10,881 nucleotides of DNA from an uncultured Lachnospiraceae bacterium. GTDB lineage: Bacteria; Bacillota; Clostridia; Lachnospirales; Lachnospiraceae. The stretch spans positions 1-10,881 of the forward strand of contig CAMPAX010000064.1 of NCBI GenBank assembly GCA_946633495.1. Direction: 5' to 3'. The notes beneath the pieces are model-generated. The model searched no databases, was not told the origin of the DNA, and saw only the letters and a list, made by a program, of their open reading frames with translations. The first letter of the stretch is position 1. Every line of letters starts with the position of its first letter. Below are positions 1 through 6,551 of this stretch, piece by piece. Made by a program: the position numbers and the translations under genes.

Positions 1-16
1 GTGCGACAGCTTCTAT

Positions 17-45
17 ATACTACCACTGAGGTTTCTCAATGTCAA
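17..45 (-). promoter_or_regulatory. Leftward promoter pointing out of the window
   Basis: On the minus strand there is a perfect -35 TTGACA (40-45), a 17-nt spacer and a -10-like TAGTAT (17-22). The -10 is preceded by TGG, which fits an extended -10 element. It would drive a gene lying left of the window. The spacer contains a 4+4+4 palindrome, TGAG-GTTT-CTCA (27-38), which could be a repressor site. The assignment rests on sequence pattern only. Confidence 0.5.
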
Positions 46-88
46 CAACTTTTTTTATTTTTTTTCAAGATGCCATATTTATCAAATG

Positions 89-108
89 AATGACAGAAAA
101 ATGTCATT
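89..108. promoter_or_regulatory. Inverted repeat, possible operator of the Xre regulator
   Basis: AATGACA and TGTCATT form a perfect 7-bp inverted repeat around the 6-nt centre GAAAAA. It lies between the leftward promoter (17-45) and the promoter of the Xre gene (116-143), the usual position for the site of a divergently acting or self-regulating HTH protein. The repeat is seen directly; its binding role is inferred. Confidence 0.4.
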
Positions 109-115
109 TACATAA

Positions 116-143
116 TTCGAAACAGCTGATTTTAGGCTATATT
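116..143 (+). promoter_or_regulatory. Probable promoter of the Xre-family gene
   Basis: A -10 TATATT (138-143, 5 of 6 matches to consensus) follows a poor -35 TTCGAA (116-121) with a 16-nt spacer. The start of transcription would be near 150, giving a short leader before the ribosome binding site AAGGAGG (183-189). The weak -35 makes this tentative. Confidence 0.4.
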
Positions 144-194
144 ATTTATGAGTAGACTGCGGTAAATGTCTCGAAAAATTATAAGGAGGTACAT

Positions 195-440
195 ATGAGA
201 TACAGACGAATCCAGGACCTGCGTGTCGACCACGACATCCGTCGAAAAGAGATCAGCGAGCTTCTGCATGTTCATGAACGAACCTACTCTTACTATGAAA
301 CCGGAGAACACCGGCTGACGGCTGAGGTTCTGATCCAGCTTGCCGATTACTACCATACAAGCATCGATTATATGCTGGGTCGCACAGATGAAAAAAGGCC
401 CTATCCTCAGAAACGGCGAAGGCGCCGTCCGCTCTTCTAG
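195..440 (+). CDS. Small Xre/Cro-type helix-turn-helix transcriptional regulator
   Basis: An 81-residue protein, the usual size for a single-domain Cro/C1-type repressor. Residues about 7-62 match the HTH_3 fold: a first helix (IQDLRVDHD), the HTH pair (RKEISELLHVHERTYSYYETG, written here as RKEISELLHV then HERTYSYYETG) and the family ending LIQLADYYHTSIDYMLGRTD. After this the chain ends in a basic tail, QKRRRRRPLF, beyond the normal domain. The start is fixed by AAGGAGG at 183-189, 5 nt before the ATG. It stands alone, convergent with prfA, and faces a leftward promoter (17-45), so it may regulate the gene off the left edge and itself. The target is unknown. Family assignment is firm; function is inferred. 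Confidence 0.85.
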   Translation: MRYRRIQDLRVDHDIRRKEISELLHVHERTYSYYETGEHRLTAEVLIQLADYYHTSIDYMLGRTDEKRPYPQKRRRRRPLF

Positions 441-461
441 AGTTTTCCCTATTTCATAAGT

Positions 462-505
462 AAACAGCCTCCCGGCGAATAAAAAGATTCGCAGAGAGGC
501 TGTTT
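462..505. terminator. Long stem-loop between convergent xre and prfA
   Basis: A perfect 10-bp outer stem (AAACAGCCTC at 462-471 with GAGGCTGTTT at 496-505) encloses a 3x3 internal loop and a 6-bp inner stem (GCGAAT with ATTCGC) around AAAAAG. Its position between the ends of two convergent genes fits a bidirectional terminator. The T-run after the stem is only three bases on either strand, so intrinsic termination may be incomplete. Confidence 0.6.
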
Positions 506-540
506 GCCATGTCTGAAACCATAGAAAGATATCACAGGCT

Positions 541-1617
541 TTACGATGCATCTTCCATATTTGCCAGCTTCGCTGCCTGATCCGCTGCTGTCAGAGCATC
601 CACAAACTCATCCAGATCTCCGTTCAGCACATTCTCCAACTGATAACTGGTAAGTTTGATCCTGTGATCGGTCACACGTCCCTGCGGGAAGTTGTAGGTC
701 CGGATCTTCTCGGAGCGGTCTCCGGTTCCGATCTGGCTTCTTCTTGCTGCAGCTTCCGCATCATGGGCTTTCTGAAGCTCGAGATCATATAACTTGGTAC
801 GCAGAAGCGCAAAAGCCTTCGCACGATTCTGGATCTGAGACTTCTCGGTCTGGCTGTAGATCACGATCCCGGTGGGAATGTGAGTCAGCCGAACCGCAGA
901 GTCCGTGGTGTTGACGCACTGGCCACCATTTCCGGATGCACGCATGACATCGATCCGAATGTCTTTCTCATCGATCTGAACGTCCACCTCTTCTGCCTCG
1001 GGCATGATCGCCACTGTGGCCGTAGATGTATGGATCCGTCCGCCGGACTCCGTTTCCGGTACACGCTGCACGCGATGAACTCCGGACTCATATTTCAGCT
1101 TGGACCATGCGCCCTTGCCTGTGATCTCAAAAACCACTTCCTTAAAGCCGCCGATCCCCGTCTCGGTTCCGGATGTGATGTTGGTCTTCCACCGGAAATG
1201 ATCTGCGTACTTCTGGTACATACGGAAGAGTTCCCCCGCAAAAAGAGCAGCCTCATCGCCGCCCGCGCCTGCACGGATCTCGACAACGACACTTTTATCA
1301 TCATTTTCATCCTTGGGAAGCAGCAGGACCTTCAAATCATGCTCGCATGCTTCGATACGTTTTTTCGCATCGGACAGCTCTTCACGAGCAAGTTCCTTCA
1401 TCTCCTCATCGGATTCTTCATCGATCATAGCCAGGCTGTCTTCGACATCCTGCTTTGCCTGCTTATATTCCTGATATTTTTCCACTACCGGCGTAATATC
1501 ACTCTGTTCCTTCATCAGCTTTTTGAATCTTGCCTGATCATTTACAATCTCCGGCTTACTGAGTTCTTCCTGAATCGCCGCCAGTTTTTCCACCAATTCT
1601 TCCAAACGGTCGAACAT
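541..1617 (-). CDS. prfA: Peptide chain release factor 1 (RF1)
   Basis: A 358-residue class I release factor of normal length. It recognises UAA and UAG in the ribosomal A site and triggers peptide release. Visible motifs are the codon-reading tripeptide P-E-T (187-189, in RVPETESGGR), which is the PxT type of RF1 rather than SPF of RF2, and the catalytic GGQ (231-233, in ASGNGGQCVN), followed by the conserved C-terminal segment with YNFPQGRVTDHR. The start at 1617 has AGGAGG 8 nt upstream. It lies 96 nt downstream of prmC, whose product methylates the GGQ glutamine, so the two act on one pathway. The gap between them carries a direct repeat (1637-1689). Confidence 0.98.
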   Translation of the reverse strand: MFDRLEELVEKLAAIQEELSKPEIVNDQARFKKLMKEQSDITPVVEKYQEYKQAKQDVEDSLAMIDEESDEEMKELAREELSDAKKRIEACEHDLKVLLLPKDENDDKSVVVEIRAGAGGDEAALFAGELFRMYQKYADHFRWKTNITSGTETGIGGFKEVVFEITGKGAWSKLKYESGVHRVQRVPETESGGRIHTSTATVAIMPEAEEVDVQIDEKDIRIDVMRASGNGGQCVNTTDSAVRLTHIPTGIVIYSQTEKSQIQNRAKAFALLRTKLYDLELQKAHDAEAAARRSQIGTGDRSEKIRTYNFPQGRVTDHRIKLTSYQLENVLNGDLDEFVDALTAADQAAKLANMEDAS

Positions 1618-1636
1618 TTTCCGTTCCTCCTCTATA

Positions 1637-1689
1637 TCTATATTCTTGTCTGCATATTCCTATTGCAGAATCTATATTCTTATCTGCAT
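1637..1689. repeat. 19-bp direct repeat in the prmC-prfA gap
   Basis: Two 19-bp copies (1637-1655 and 1671-1689), of the form TCTATATTCTTRTCTGCAT, differ at one base and have a 34-nt period. Between them, TGCATATTCCTATTGCA gives an inverted pair with TCTGCA/TGCAGA, so the mRNA could form a small hairpin upstream of the prfA ribosome binding site. No function is known. Confidence 0.75.
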
Positions 1690-1713
1690 TCCACATCGAA
1701 AAGTCCGTATCCG

Positions 1714-2562
1714 TCACGCCCATTTTGCAAAGACCACACGGTCCAGTCCCGCATAGTCTGTCCGGCAGGTAACATCCGCATATCCCTGATCCATAAGGAT
1801 CTTCGTCACCGCGTCTCCCTGATCGTAACCGATCTCCAGCCACAACTGCCCTCCGGGGGCAAGAAATTTCTTCGCACCTTCCGCAATCCTTCGGTAAAAT
1901 GACAGCCCGTCTCCCTCATCTGTCAGCGCCAGCCGCGGTTCATGCAGCCTTACTTCCGGCATAAGGTTCTCCATCTCGGATGCAGGTATATACGGAGGAT
2001 TCGACAGGATCATATCGTAGAGCCCTTCCGGGATCCCATCAAAAAGATCTGAGGAAACCACCTGAACCCCGGCACTGAGAAGTTCCGCATTTTCCTTCGC
2101 CAAATGCAGTGCCTCAGGGGAAATATCGGAAAGCACGCCCTCATCCGCATATCCGGCTTTCCGGCGTTCCAGTCTGAATGCGATACCGATGCAGCCGCTG
2201 CCTGTGCAAAGATCCAAAAATCGGACAGACCGTTTCGGTGCCGCGGCCAGCGCCTGTTCCACTAAGCATTCCGTATCATACCGGGGGATCAGAGTTCCCT
2301 TTCTTGTCCGAAAGGTATATCCATAGAAACAGGTCTCTCCCAACAACTGCTGAAGCGGGATCCTCTGTACGCGTCCGGAAAGCATTTCCCGATACGCCGA
2401 CTCCGCCGCAGCATCCAGCGTCTCATCCGGATTTCCCAAAATGTACGCCAACGTCTTTCCGGAAGCGCTCTGCAGCAACGCATTTGCATCATATTCATAA
2501 TCCGGCACATCCGCATTCATAAGCTGCTGCCGGCCGAAGTGAAGCGCCTCCAAGAGCGTCAT
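1714..2562 (-). CDS. prmC: Release factor glutamine methyltransferase PrmC (HemK)
   Basis: A 282-residue SAM-dependent enzyme that N5-methylates the glutamine of the GGQ motif in RF1 and RF2. It has the N-terminal helical substrate-binding domain (about 1-85), the family segment LIPRYDTE (91-98, usually iPRxdTE), SAM motif I FLDLCTGSG (115-123) and the catalytic NPPY (188-191, in ILSNPPYIP). The length is typical. The start at 2562 has GGAGG 7 nt upstream. It lies 25 nt after the DUF1385 gene and 96 nt before prfA in one transcription unit, the usual prmC-prfA pairing in Firmicutes. The leading alternative, another N5-glutamine methyltransferase such as PrmB, is unlikely given its place beside prfA. 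Confidence 0.96.
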   Translation of the reverse strand: MTLLEALHFGRQQLMNADVPDYEYDANALLQSASGKTLAYILGNPDETLDAAAESAYREMLSGRVQRIPLQQLLGETCFYGYTFRTRKGTLIPRYDTECLVEQALAAAPKRSVRFLDLCTGSGCIGIAFRLERRKAGYADEGVLSDISPEALHLAKENAELLSAGVQVVSSDLFDGIPEGLYDMILSNPPYIPASEMENLMPEVRLHEPRLALTDEGDGLSFYRRIAEGAKKFLAPGGQLWLEIGYDQGDAVTKILMDQGYADVTCRTDYAGLDRVVFAKWA

Positions 2563-2587
2563 TCCGCCACCTCCGAACCCTCGAAAT

Positions 2588-3508
2588 TCATTTTTCGAAG
2601 GAGTTATTCCTTACACAGTTCAGATACTCCTGCACATCGATCACTTCTTCCACAGCACGGATGGCAACTTCTGCCATGGCCAGATCCGGCTCCTTGGTGG
2701 TAAGCCGCTGCACCCAGAGCCCCGGGGCAGACAGGATCCTGGAGCAGGAATTCTCATGACGGCCCGCATACTGCAGAACCTCATAGGAAAGGCCGGCGAT
2801 CACCGGAATCAGCAGGATCCGGGACAGAAGCCGAAGCCACATCACATCCGTCCGAACAAACATGAACACGATGATACTGATGATCATGACGATAAACACA
2901 AAGCTGGTCCCGCACCGTTTATGAAAACGGGTATGCTTCAGCACATTCTCCGGCGTCAGATCATCTCCCGCTTCCAGACAGTTAATCGTCTTATGCTCTG
3001 CGCCATGATACATAAATGTCCTTTTGATGTCCTCCATCCTGGAGATCAGCGCGATATATACTATGAAGATCACCAGACGAAGAATGCCCTCCGTGAGGTT
3101 GGCAACCCACTGATATTCCGTAACCTTCAGCAGAAGTCCCGCCAAAAAAGAAGGAAGAAGGACAAAGAGTCCGATGGCAAATGCCAGGGAAATGATCAGC
3201 GTCACAACAAGATAGCCTTTTCCATCCCCGGCCGTTTCGGTATCCTCCTCATCCGACTCATCCTCCGCAAAATATTCCGAAGAATTCATCAACGTCTTGA
3301 TCCCGATATAAAGCGATTCTACAAAATTGATCACGCCTCTGACAATGGGTACTTTATTCAGTTTTTTTCTTTCACTGAAGGAGCGATACGGTTTCACATC
3401 CACCGCGATCTCACCATCCGATTTCCGGACCGCCAGAGAATAGCTTTCCGGCCCCCGCATCATGATTCCCTCAAGAACGGCCTGACCTCCGATTCGAACC
3501 TGTTTCAT
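2588..3508 (-). CDS. DUF1385 family membrane protein (YqhQ-like)
   Basis: A 306-residue protein of the DUF1385 family, which includes B. subtilis YqhQ and has no settled function. The N-terminus IGGQAVLEGIMMRGP (6-20) is the family signature. Hydrophobic segments lie at about 99-127, 143-157, 203-218 and 228-247, so it is an inner-membrane protein. Conserved polar blocks, YHGAEHKTINCLEAG (167-181) and FHKRCGTSF (195-203), carry His, Glu and Cys residues that could bind a metal; this is inference. An acidic stretch (about 82-91) precedes the first membrane segment. The ribosome binding site is weak (GTGGGAAAA). The gene begins just after a strong terminator (3541-3574), leaving little room for its own promoter. 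The stop codon TGA sits in the loop of a small 6-bp hairpin (2581-2598). Confidence 0.88.
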   Translation of the reverse strand: MKQVRIGGQAVLEGIMMRGPESYSLAVRKSDGEIAVDVKPYRSFSERKKLNKVPIVRGVINFVESLYIGIKTLMNSSEYFAEDESDEEDTETAGDGKGYLVVTLIISLAFAIGLFVLLPSFLAGLLLKVTEYQWVANLTEGILRLVIFIVYIALISRMEDIKRTFMYHGAEHKTINCLEAGDDLTPENVLKHTRFHKRCGTSFVFIVMIISIIVFMFVRTDVMWLRLLSRILLIPVIAGLSYEVLQYAGRHENSCSRILSAPGLWVQRLTTKEPDLAMAEVAIRAVEEVIDVQEYLNCVRNNSFEK

Positions 3509-3540
3509 AAGCTTTTCCCACTAAAATGATATGAACGCAG

Positions 3541-3574
3541 AAAAAGGCTGAGACATGATTGTCCCAACCTTTTT
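3541..3574 (-). terminator. Rho-independent terminator after rpmE
   Basis: A 15-bp stem (two G-T pairs) with a 4-nt loop; the arms end in AAAAAGG and CCTTTTT. It lies 17 nt past the rpmE stop codon and ends the rho/rpmE transcripts. Because the arms carry A and T runs, it could also work on the plus strand. Transcription of the DUF1385-prmC-prfA genes must either read through it or start in the 32 nt between it and the DUF1385 start codon. Confidence 0.85.
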
Positions 3575-3591
3575 CCACAGTCTGATACGAG

Positions 3592-3792
3592 CTACTGAAC
3601 GCCGTATTTCTTGTTGAACTGGTCGATACGTCCGCGTGCCTTGGCAGCTTTCTGTGTACCTGTGTAGAAAGAATGGCACTTGGAGCAGATTTCTACGTGA
3701 ATTTCCTTCTTTGTAGAACCTGTAACGAACTCATTTCCACAGTTGCAGACAACCTTTGCCTGATAATAATCCGGATGAATTCCTTCTCTCAT
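3592..3792 (-). CDS. rpmE: 50S ribosomal protein L31, zinc-binding type
   Basis: A 66-residue L31 beginning MREGIHPDYY, a component of the large subunit at the subunit bridge. Four cysteines (C16 and C18 in CNC, C36 and C39 in CSKC) show the zinc-binding form rather than the zinc-free paralogue. The start at 3792 is chosen because it matches the family N-terminus and has AGGAGA (3799-3804) 6 nt upstream. Longer in-frame starts at 3810 and 3864 add a tail absent from L31. It follows rho, a common order in Firmicutes, but has its own promoter (3904-3932) and a structured leader, and it is followed by a strong terminator. Confidence 0.97.
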   Translation of the reverse strand: MREGIHPDYYQAKVVCNCGNEFVTGSTKKEIHVEICSKCHSFYTGTQKAAKARGRIDQFNKKYGVQ

Positions 3793-3897
3793 CTCAACTC
3801 TCCTTTTCATTAAAGAGCGGTGCAACACCACTCCTGATCCTATATAGAACTCTATATGCCGCACGGATGGGCATACCTCGATCCTATACCAGCAACG
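3793..3897 (-). promoter_or_regulatory. Structured rpmE leader, possible L31 autoregulatory element
   Basis: The predicted 105-nt leader holds two clear hairpins. The first has arms TATGCC and GGCATA with a 9-nt loop (3855-3875). The second is 8 bp with one G-T pair and a 3-nt loop (3815-3833), ending 10 nt from the ribosome binding site. A 9-nt sequence, TATAGGATC, occurs twice (minus strand, near 3836-3844 and 3881-3889). Ribosomal protein leaders for L31 are known in Firmicutes, so autogenous control is plausible. I have not matched this to a covariance model. Confidence 0.45.
3799..3804 (-). promoter_or_regulatory. Ribosome binding site deciding the rpmE start
   Basis: AGGAGA on the minus strand, 6 nt before the ATG at 3792. 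It excludes the ATG at 3810, which lies upstream of it. Confidence 0.85.
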
Positions 3898-3903
3898 TGC
3901 TAT

Positions 3904-3932
3904 ATTCTAACATAGCACTTTATGAAATGCAA
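3904..3932 (-). promoter_or_regulatory. Promoter of rpmE
   Basis: A -35 TTGCAT (3927-3932), a 17-nt spacer and a -10 TAGAAT (3904-3909, 5 of 6) preceded by TGT, an extended -10. Transcription would start near 3897. It lets L31 be expressed separately from rho. Confidence 0.7.
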
Positions 3933-3958
3933 GACCTATTTTTACGGCTGTTTTTAAG

Positions 3959-5536
3959 CTATCGAAGGTTCCTTGAAAACATCTTTCTGGCAAATTCCAG
4001 AAACTCCATATTGTTTCTGGTCCTGCCGAAAAGCTTGACGATCTCCTCCGTAGCCTCCTCCGACTTGGTGCCGCGAAGCTGCTGATGAAGAAGATCCAGC
4101 ACTTCCCGTTCATCGACGGAAAGCAGAAGGTCATCCCTCCTGGTTCCGGACTTTGCGATATCAATGGCCGGGAAGACTCTTCGTTCGGAAAGGCTTCGAT
4201 TCAGCACCAGTTCCATATTTCCAGTGCCCTTGAATTCCTCAAAAACCACATCATCCATGCGGCTGCCGGTATCGATCAGGGCAGTTGCCAGGATCGTCAG
4301 GCTTCCGCCTTCACGCATATTGCGGGCAGCACCGAAAAACTTTTTCGGCATATGCAGCGCCGCCGGATCCAGGCCGCCGGACAGCGTCCTTCCGCTGGGA
4401 GTCACCGTCAGGTTATACGCTCTCGCAAGGCGTGTCAGGCTGTCCAGAAGGATCACCACATCTTTACCGGATTCCACCATGCGCTTCGCCCGCTCGATCA
4501 CCATCTCCGAAACGCGCTTGTGATGCTCGGGAAGTTCATCGAAGGTGGAATAGATCACCTCCGCATTTTCCGCCACGATGGATTCCCTGATATCCGTCAC
4601 TTCCTCCGGGCGCTCATCGATGAGAAGCACCAGAAGATGGATCTTCGGATATGCCACACTGATCCGCTTTGCGATCTGCTTTAACAGGGTGGTCTTGCCG
4701 GCCTTCGGCGGAGATACGATCATTCCTCTCTGTCCCTTACCGATGGGAGAGAACAGATCCACGATCCGAAGTGATACAGGAGCTCCGTTATAATCCAGCC
4801 GGATCCGGTCTTCCGGGAAAATGGGGGTAAGCGACTCAAACGGCTTCCGCTTCACGATCTCCGACGGAACCAGTCCATTGACGGATTCAATATAAAGAAG
4901 CGCCTGGAATTTCTCATTCGGCTGCATCCTCTTCCGGACAGGACCGGAAATGATATCTCCTGTCTTTAATCCAAACTTGCGGATCTGTGCCGGCGAAACA
5001 TAGATATCCTTCTCCCCCGGCATATAATTATCGCTTCGGATAAAGCCAAACCCTTCCGCCATCACTTCCAGAATGCCGTTTCCACGATTGCCGGCATCCA
5101 TCTGAGGATTAAATTCCTGACCGTCGTACTGCTGGTCCTTATCTTCTCTGACATCCGAAGACTCTTCAACGGATTTCGGCACAGGCTCCGCCTGGGGCGG
5201 TGCAGGACTTTCCGCCTGCGGCTGTACGGTCCGTTCCTGTCTCTTCGGACCGGTTTGTCCCTGGCGCTGCGGCGCACGTCTTCCCTGCCGTTCAGGATCC
5301 TTTTTCTCACGCCGAGGGGATTCCTCCGTCCGAGGAGGTGTCACTTTGGATGTTTCACTCTCGCCTGCGTTCTCTACCGTTTCCAGAGCTGCCGCCTCCC
5401 GCTTCTGCTCGATCATTTTATCCACATTCTGCAGAAACTCCACCAGCTCGCTTTTTTTCATCCCTGTGATGCCGCGGATCCCTCGCTCCTCAGCAATCCC
5501 TCTTAGTTCCTTGATCGTCTTTTTACTATAATCCAT
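3959..5536 (-). CDS. rho: Transcription termination factor Rho
   Basis: A 525-residue hexameric RNA helicase that ends transcription using ATP. Residues 1-38 are the Rho N-terminal helical domain. Residues about 45-150 are a charged Pro/Arg/Gln/Glu-rich linker that makes the protein about 100 residues longer than E. coli Rho. The cold-shock-like RNA-binding domain follows, with GFGFIRS at 162-168. The ATPase domain has Walker A PPKAGKTT (276-283), Walker B VVILLDS (360-366), the Q-loop region SGRTLSGGLD and the R-loop segment FKGTGNMEL. The start at 5536 has AGGAGG 7 nt upstream. An upstream in-frame ATG at 5659 would add 41 residues without family similarity. It is followed by rpmE, without an obvious terminator between them, and preceded by a long structured leader. 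Confidence 0.97.
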   Translation of the reverse strand: MDYSKKTIKELRGIAEERGIRGITGMKKSELVEFLQNVDKMIEQKREAAALETVENAGESETSKVTPPRTEESPRREKKDPERQGRRAPQRQGQTGPKRQERTVQPQAESPAPPQAEPVPKSVEESSDVREDKDQQYDGQEFNPQMDAGNRGNGILEVMAEGFGFIRSDNYMPGEKDIYVSPAQIRKFGLKTGDIISGPVRKRMQPNEKFQALLYIESVNGLVPSEIVKRKPFESLTPIFPEDRIRLDYNGAPVSLRIVDLFSPIGKGQRGMIVSPPKAGKTTLLKQIAKRISVAYPKIHLLVLLIDERPEEVTDIRESIVAENAEVIYSTFDELPEHHKRVSEMVIERAKRMVESGKDVVILLDSLTRLARAYNLTVTPSGRTLSGGLDPAALHMPKKFFGAARNMREGGSLTILATALIDTGSRMDDVVFEEFKGTGNMELVLNRSLSERRVFPAIDIAKSGTRRDDLLLSVDEREVLDLLHQQLRGTKSEEATEEIVKLFGRTRNNMEFLEFARKMFSRNLR

Positions 5537-5543
5537 AAAATAT

Positions 5544-5549
5544 CCTCCT
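5544..5549 (-). promoter_or_regulatory. Ribosome binding site deciding the rho start
   Basis: AGGAGG on the minus strand, 7 nt before the ATG at 5536. Just upstream of it lies a 13-bp palindrome, CTGACTGAGTCAG (5548-5560), of unknown role. Confidence 0.9.
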
Positions 5550-5818
5550 GACTGAGTCAGTGCAGTGTCCGAATGAAACCAACTTACACTTACCGGTCTT
5601 TGTCTGAACAAACCAGGCATTTCTTCTGTCCCCACGGCGGATCCGGGATCACACTCCAAAGGGGAGGCCTGAAAATCATTCCATTATGCAAGATTTAGCT
5701 CATTTTGCTGGAAAATTCGCGGAAATGCGGCAATTTCGACTGAAATTGCTGACAGCTTCGTCACATAAAACAGGTGATCCAGCCTTTATTTCAAAGGCAG
5801 AACTGCCGTTTCGGCAAC

Positions 5819-5827
5819 AGTATATCA
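5819..5827 (-). promoter_or_regulatory. Probable extended -10 promoter of rho
   Basis: TGATATACT on the minus strand: TATACT (5819-5824) preceded by TG-A, with a poor -35 region, as is common for extended -10 promoters. The start of transcription would be near 5812, about 275 nt before the rho start codon. Confidence 0.45.
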
Positions 5828-5885
5828 CATCACAGACTAAAAATCATCTTAATTTACAATACTTTTCATACACTTCTTGCTTTTT

Positions 5886-5913
5886 TTGACACTGTGGGGT
5901 ATGCTATTACTAC
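5886..5913 (+). promoter_or_regulatory. Probable promoter of the DUF4364 gene
   Basis: A perfect -35 TTGACA (5886-5891) lies upstream of two candidate -10 boxes. TACTAC (5908-5913) has the right 16-nt spacing but a poor match. TATTAC (5905-5910) has an extended -10 TGC before it but only 13-nt spacing from that -35. One of them likely drives the downstream gene. Confidence 0.45.
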
Positions 5914-5968
5914 TTGTCCCTCTTAACAAAGAGAACACTACGCAGCTACAGGAAGGATTCTCTCGAAC

Positions 5969-6547
5969 ATGGACGATTTATTTCTATACAAGATCATCAT
6001 CCTCTACATGCTGGACCGGATCGATGAATATACTCTTACAAATACACAGTTAGCCAATTTCCTTCAGGCGCACGGATACAAGAACAACTTCAATATGCAT
6101 GAATCTCTTAGCGGCATGATCGAAAGTGGTTTTATCTCCGTCACTACCATCCGCGATACCCAGCACTATAAGATCACTGATGCCGGCGAGGAGGCGTTGT
6201 TTTATTTTGAAAACCGTCTGCCGGATTCCATCAAGAAAGACATTCTGGAATATTTCCGGAAAGAACGGATCAATCTCAAAAAGGAATCCGAGATCTATGC
6301 CGACTACTATCCGAATGAAAATGAGGAGTATACAGTAGAATGTGTGATCAAGGAACGAAAAGACACACTTATGGATCTGAAATTCACCGTTCCCACCCGA
6401 GGATTGGCCGTCTCCATCTGCGATAACTGGAGAGCCAAAAGCACGGAAGTCTATAATTACCTGATCAACGAGCTCGTCAGCGCAAATCCGGATGCAGAAC
6501 ATACCGATCCGGATACGATGATCGATCCGGAGGGTTCCACCGAATAA
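5969..6547 (+). CDS. DUF4364 family protein, likely winged-helix
   Basis: A 192-residue protein matching the DUF4364 family of Clostridia, as far as I recognise it. The first 75 residues look like a winged helix: helices LFLYKIIILYMLDRI and TNTQLANFLQAH, then HESLSGMIESGFI and a wing-like ITDAGEEAL. This resembles the PadR/MarR style of DNA-binding fold. The rest (about 76-170) is mixed helix and strand with WRAKSTEVYNYLINEL near the end, followed by an acidic tail. GGAAGGA (5951-5957) lies 11 nt before the ATG, a slightly long spacing. The gene is divergent from rho, convergent with ysxC, and shares a terminator with the latter. A regulatory role is inferred only from the fold; the target is unknown. 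Confidence 0.78.
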   Translation: MDDLFLYKIIILYMLDRIDEYTLTNTQLANFLQAHGYKNNFNMHESLSGMIESGFISVTTIRDTQHYKITDAGEEALFYFENRLPDSIKKDILEYFRKERINLKKESEIYADYYPNENEEYTVECVIKERKDTLMDLKFTVPTRGLAVSICDNWRAKSTEVYNYLINELVSANPDAEHTDPDTMIDPEGSTE

Positions 6548-6551
6548 AATA

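Larger units (their letters stand above)
5537..5968. other. Intergenic region with rho leader and divergent promoters
   Basis: No supported gene lies in these 432 bases. On the minus strand the stretch below about 5812 would be a rho leader of some 275 nt with two clear hairpins. One has stem GCCTTT/AAAGGC and a 5-nt loop (5782-5798). The other has an 8-bp stem GCAATTTC/GAAATTGC and a 4-nt loop (5730-5749). A third hairpin (5803-5817) overlaps the predicted transcription start. None is followed by a T-run. The right end carries the promoter and ribosome binding site of the DUF4364 gene. A 67-codon plus-strand reading frame (5686-5889) has no credible ribosome binding site or family resemblance. 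Confidence 0.7.

Noticed and set aside
132..551. A 139-codon minus-strand reading frame opposite the Xre gene
   Set aside because: It runs through the long stem-loop and the opposite strand of a well-supported gene, without a credible ribosome binding site.
880..1902. A 340-codon plus-strand reading frame opposite prfA and prmC
   Set aside because: It is antisense to two certain genes, spans their boundary, has no ribosome binding site and its Phe/Leu/Ile/His-rich product is the usual shadow of biased codons.
3793..3864. A longer rpmE starting at 3864
   Set aside because: It would translate through the leader hairpin and the ribosome binding site; L31 begins at MREGIHP.
5537..5659. An upstream in-frame start for rho at 5659
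   Set aside because: The extra 41 residues do not resemble Rho, and AGGAGG lies 7 nt before the internal ATG at 5536, which begins the family N-terminus.
5686..5889. A 67-codon plus-strand reading frame in the rho-DUF4364 gap
   Set aside because: No ribosome binding site, no recognisable domain, and it overlaps the hairpins and promoter of the rho leader.
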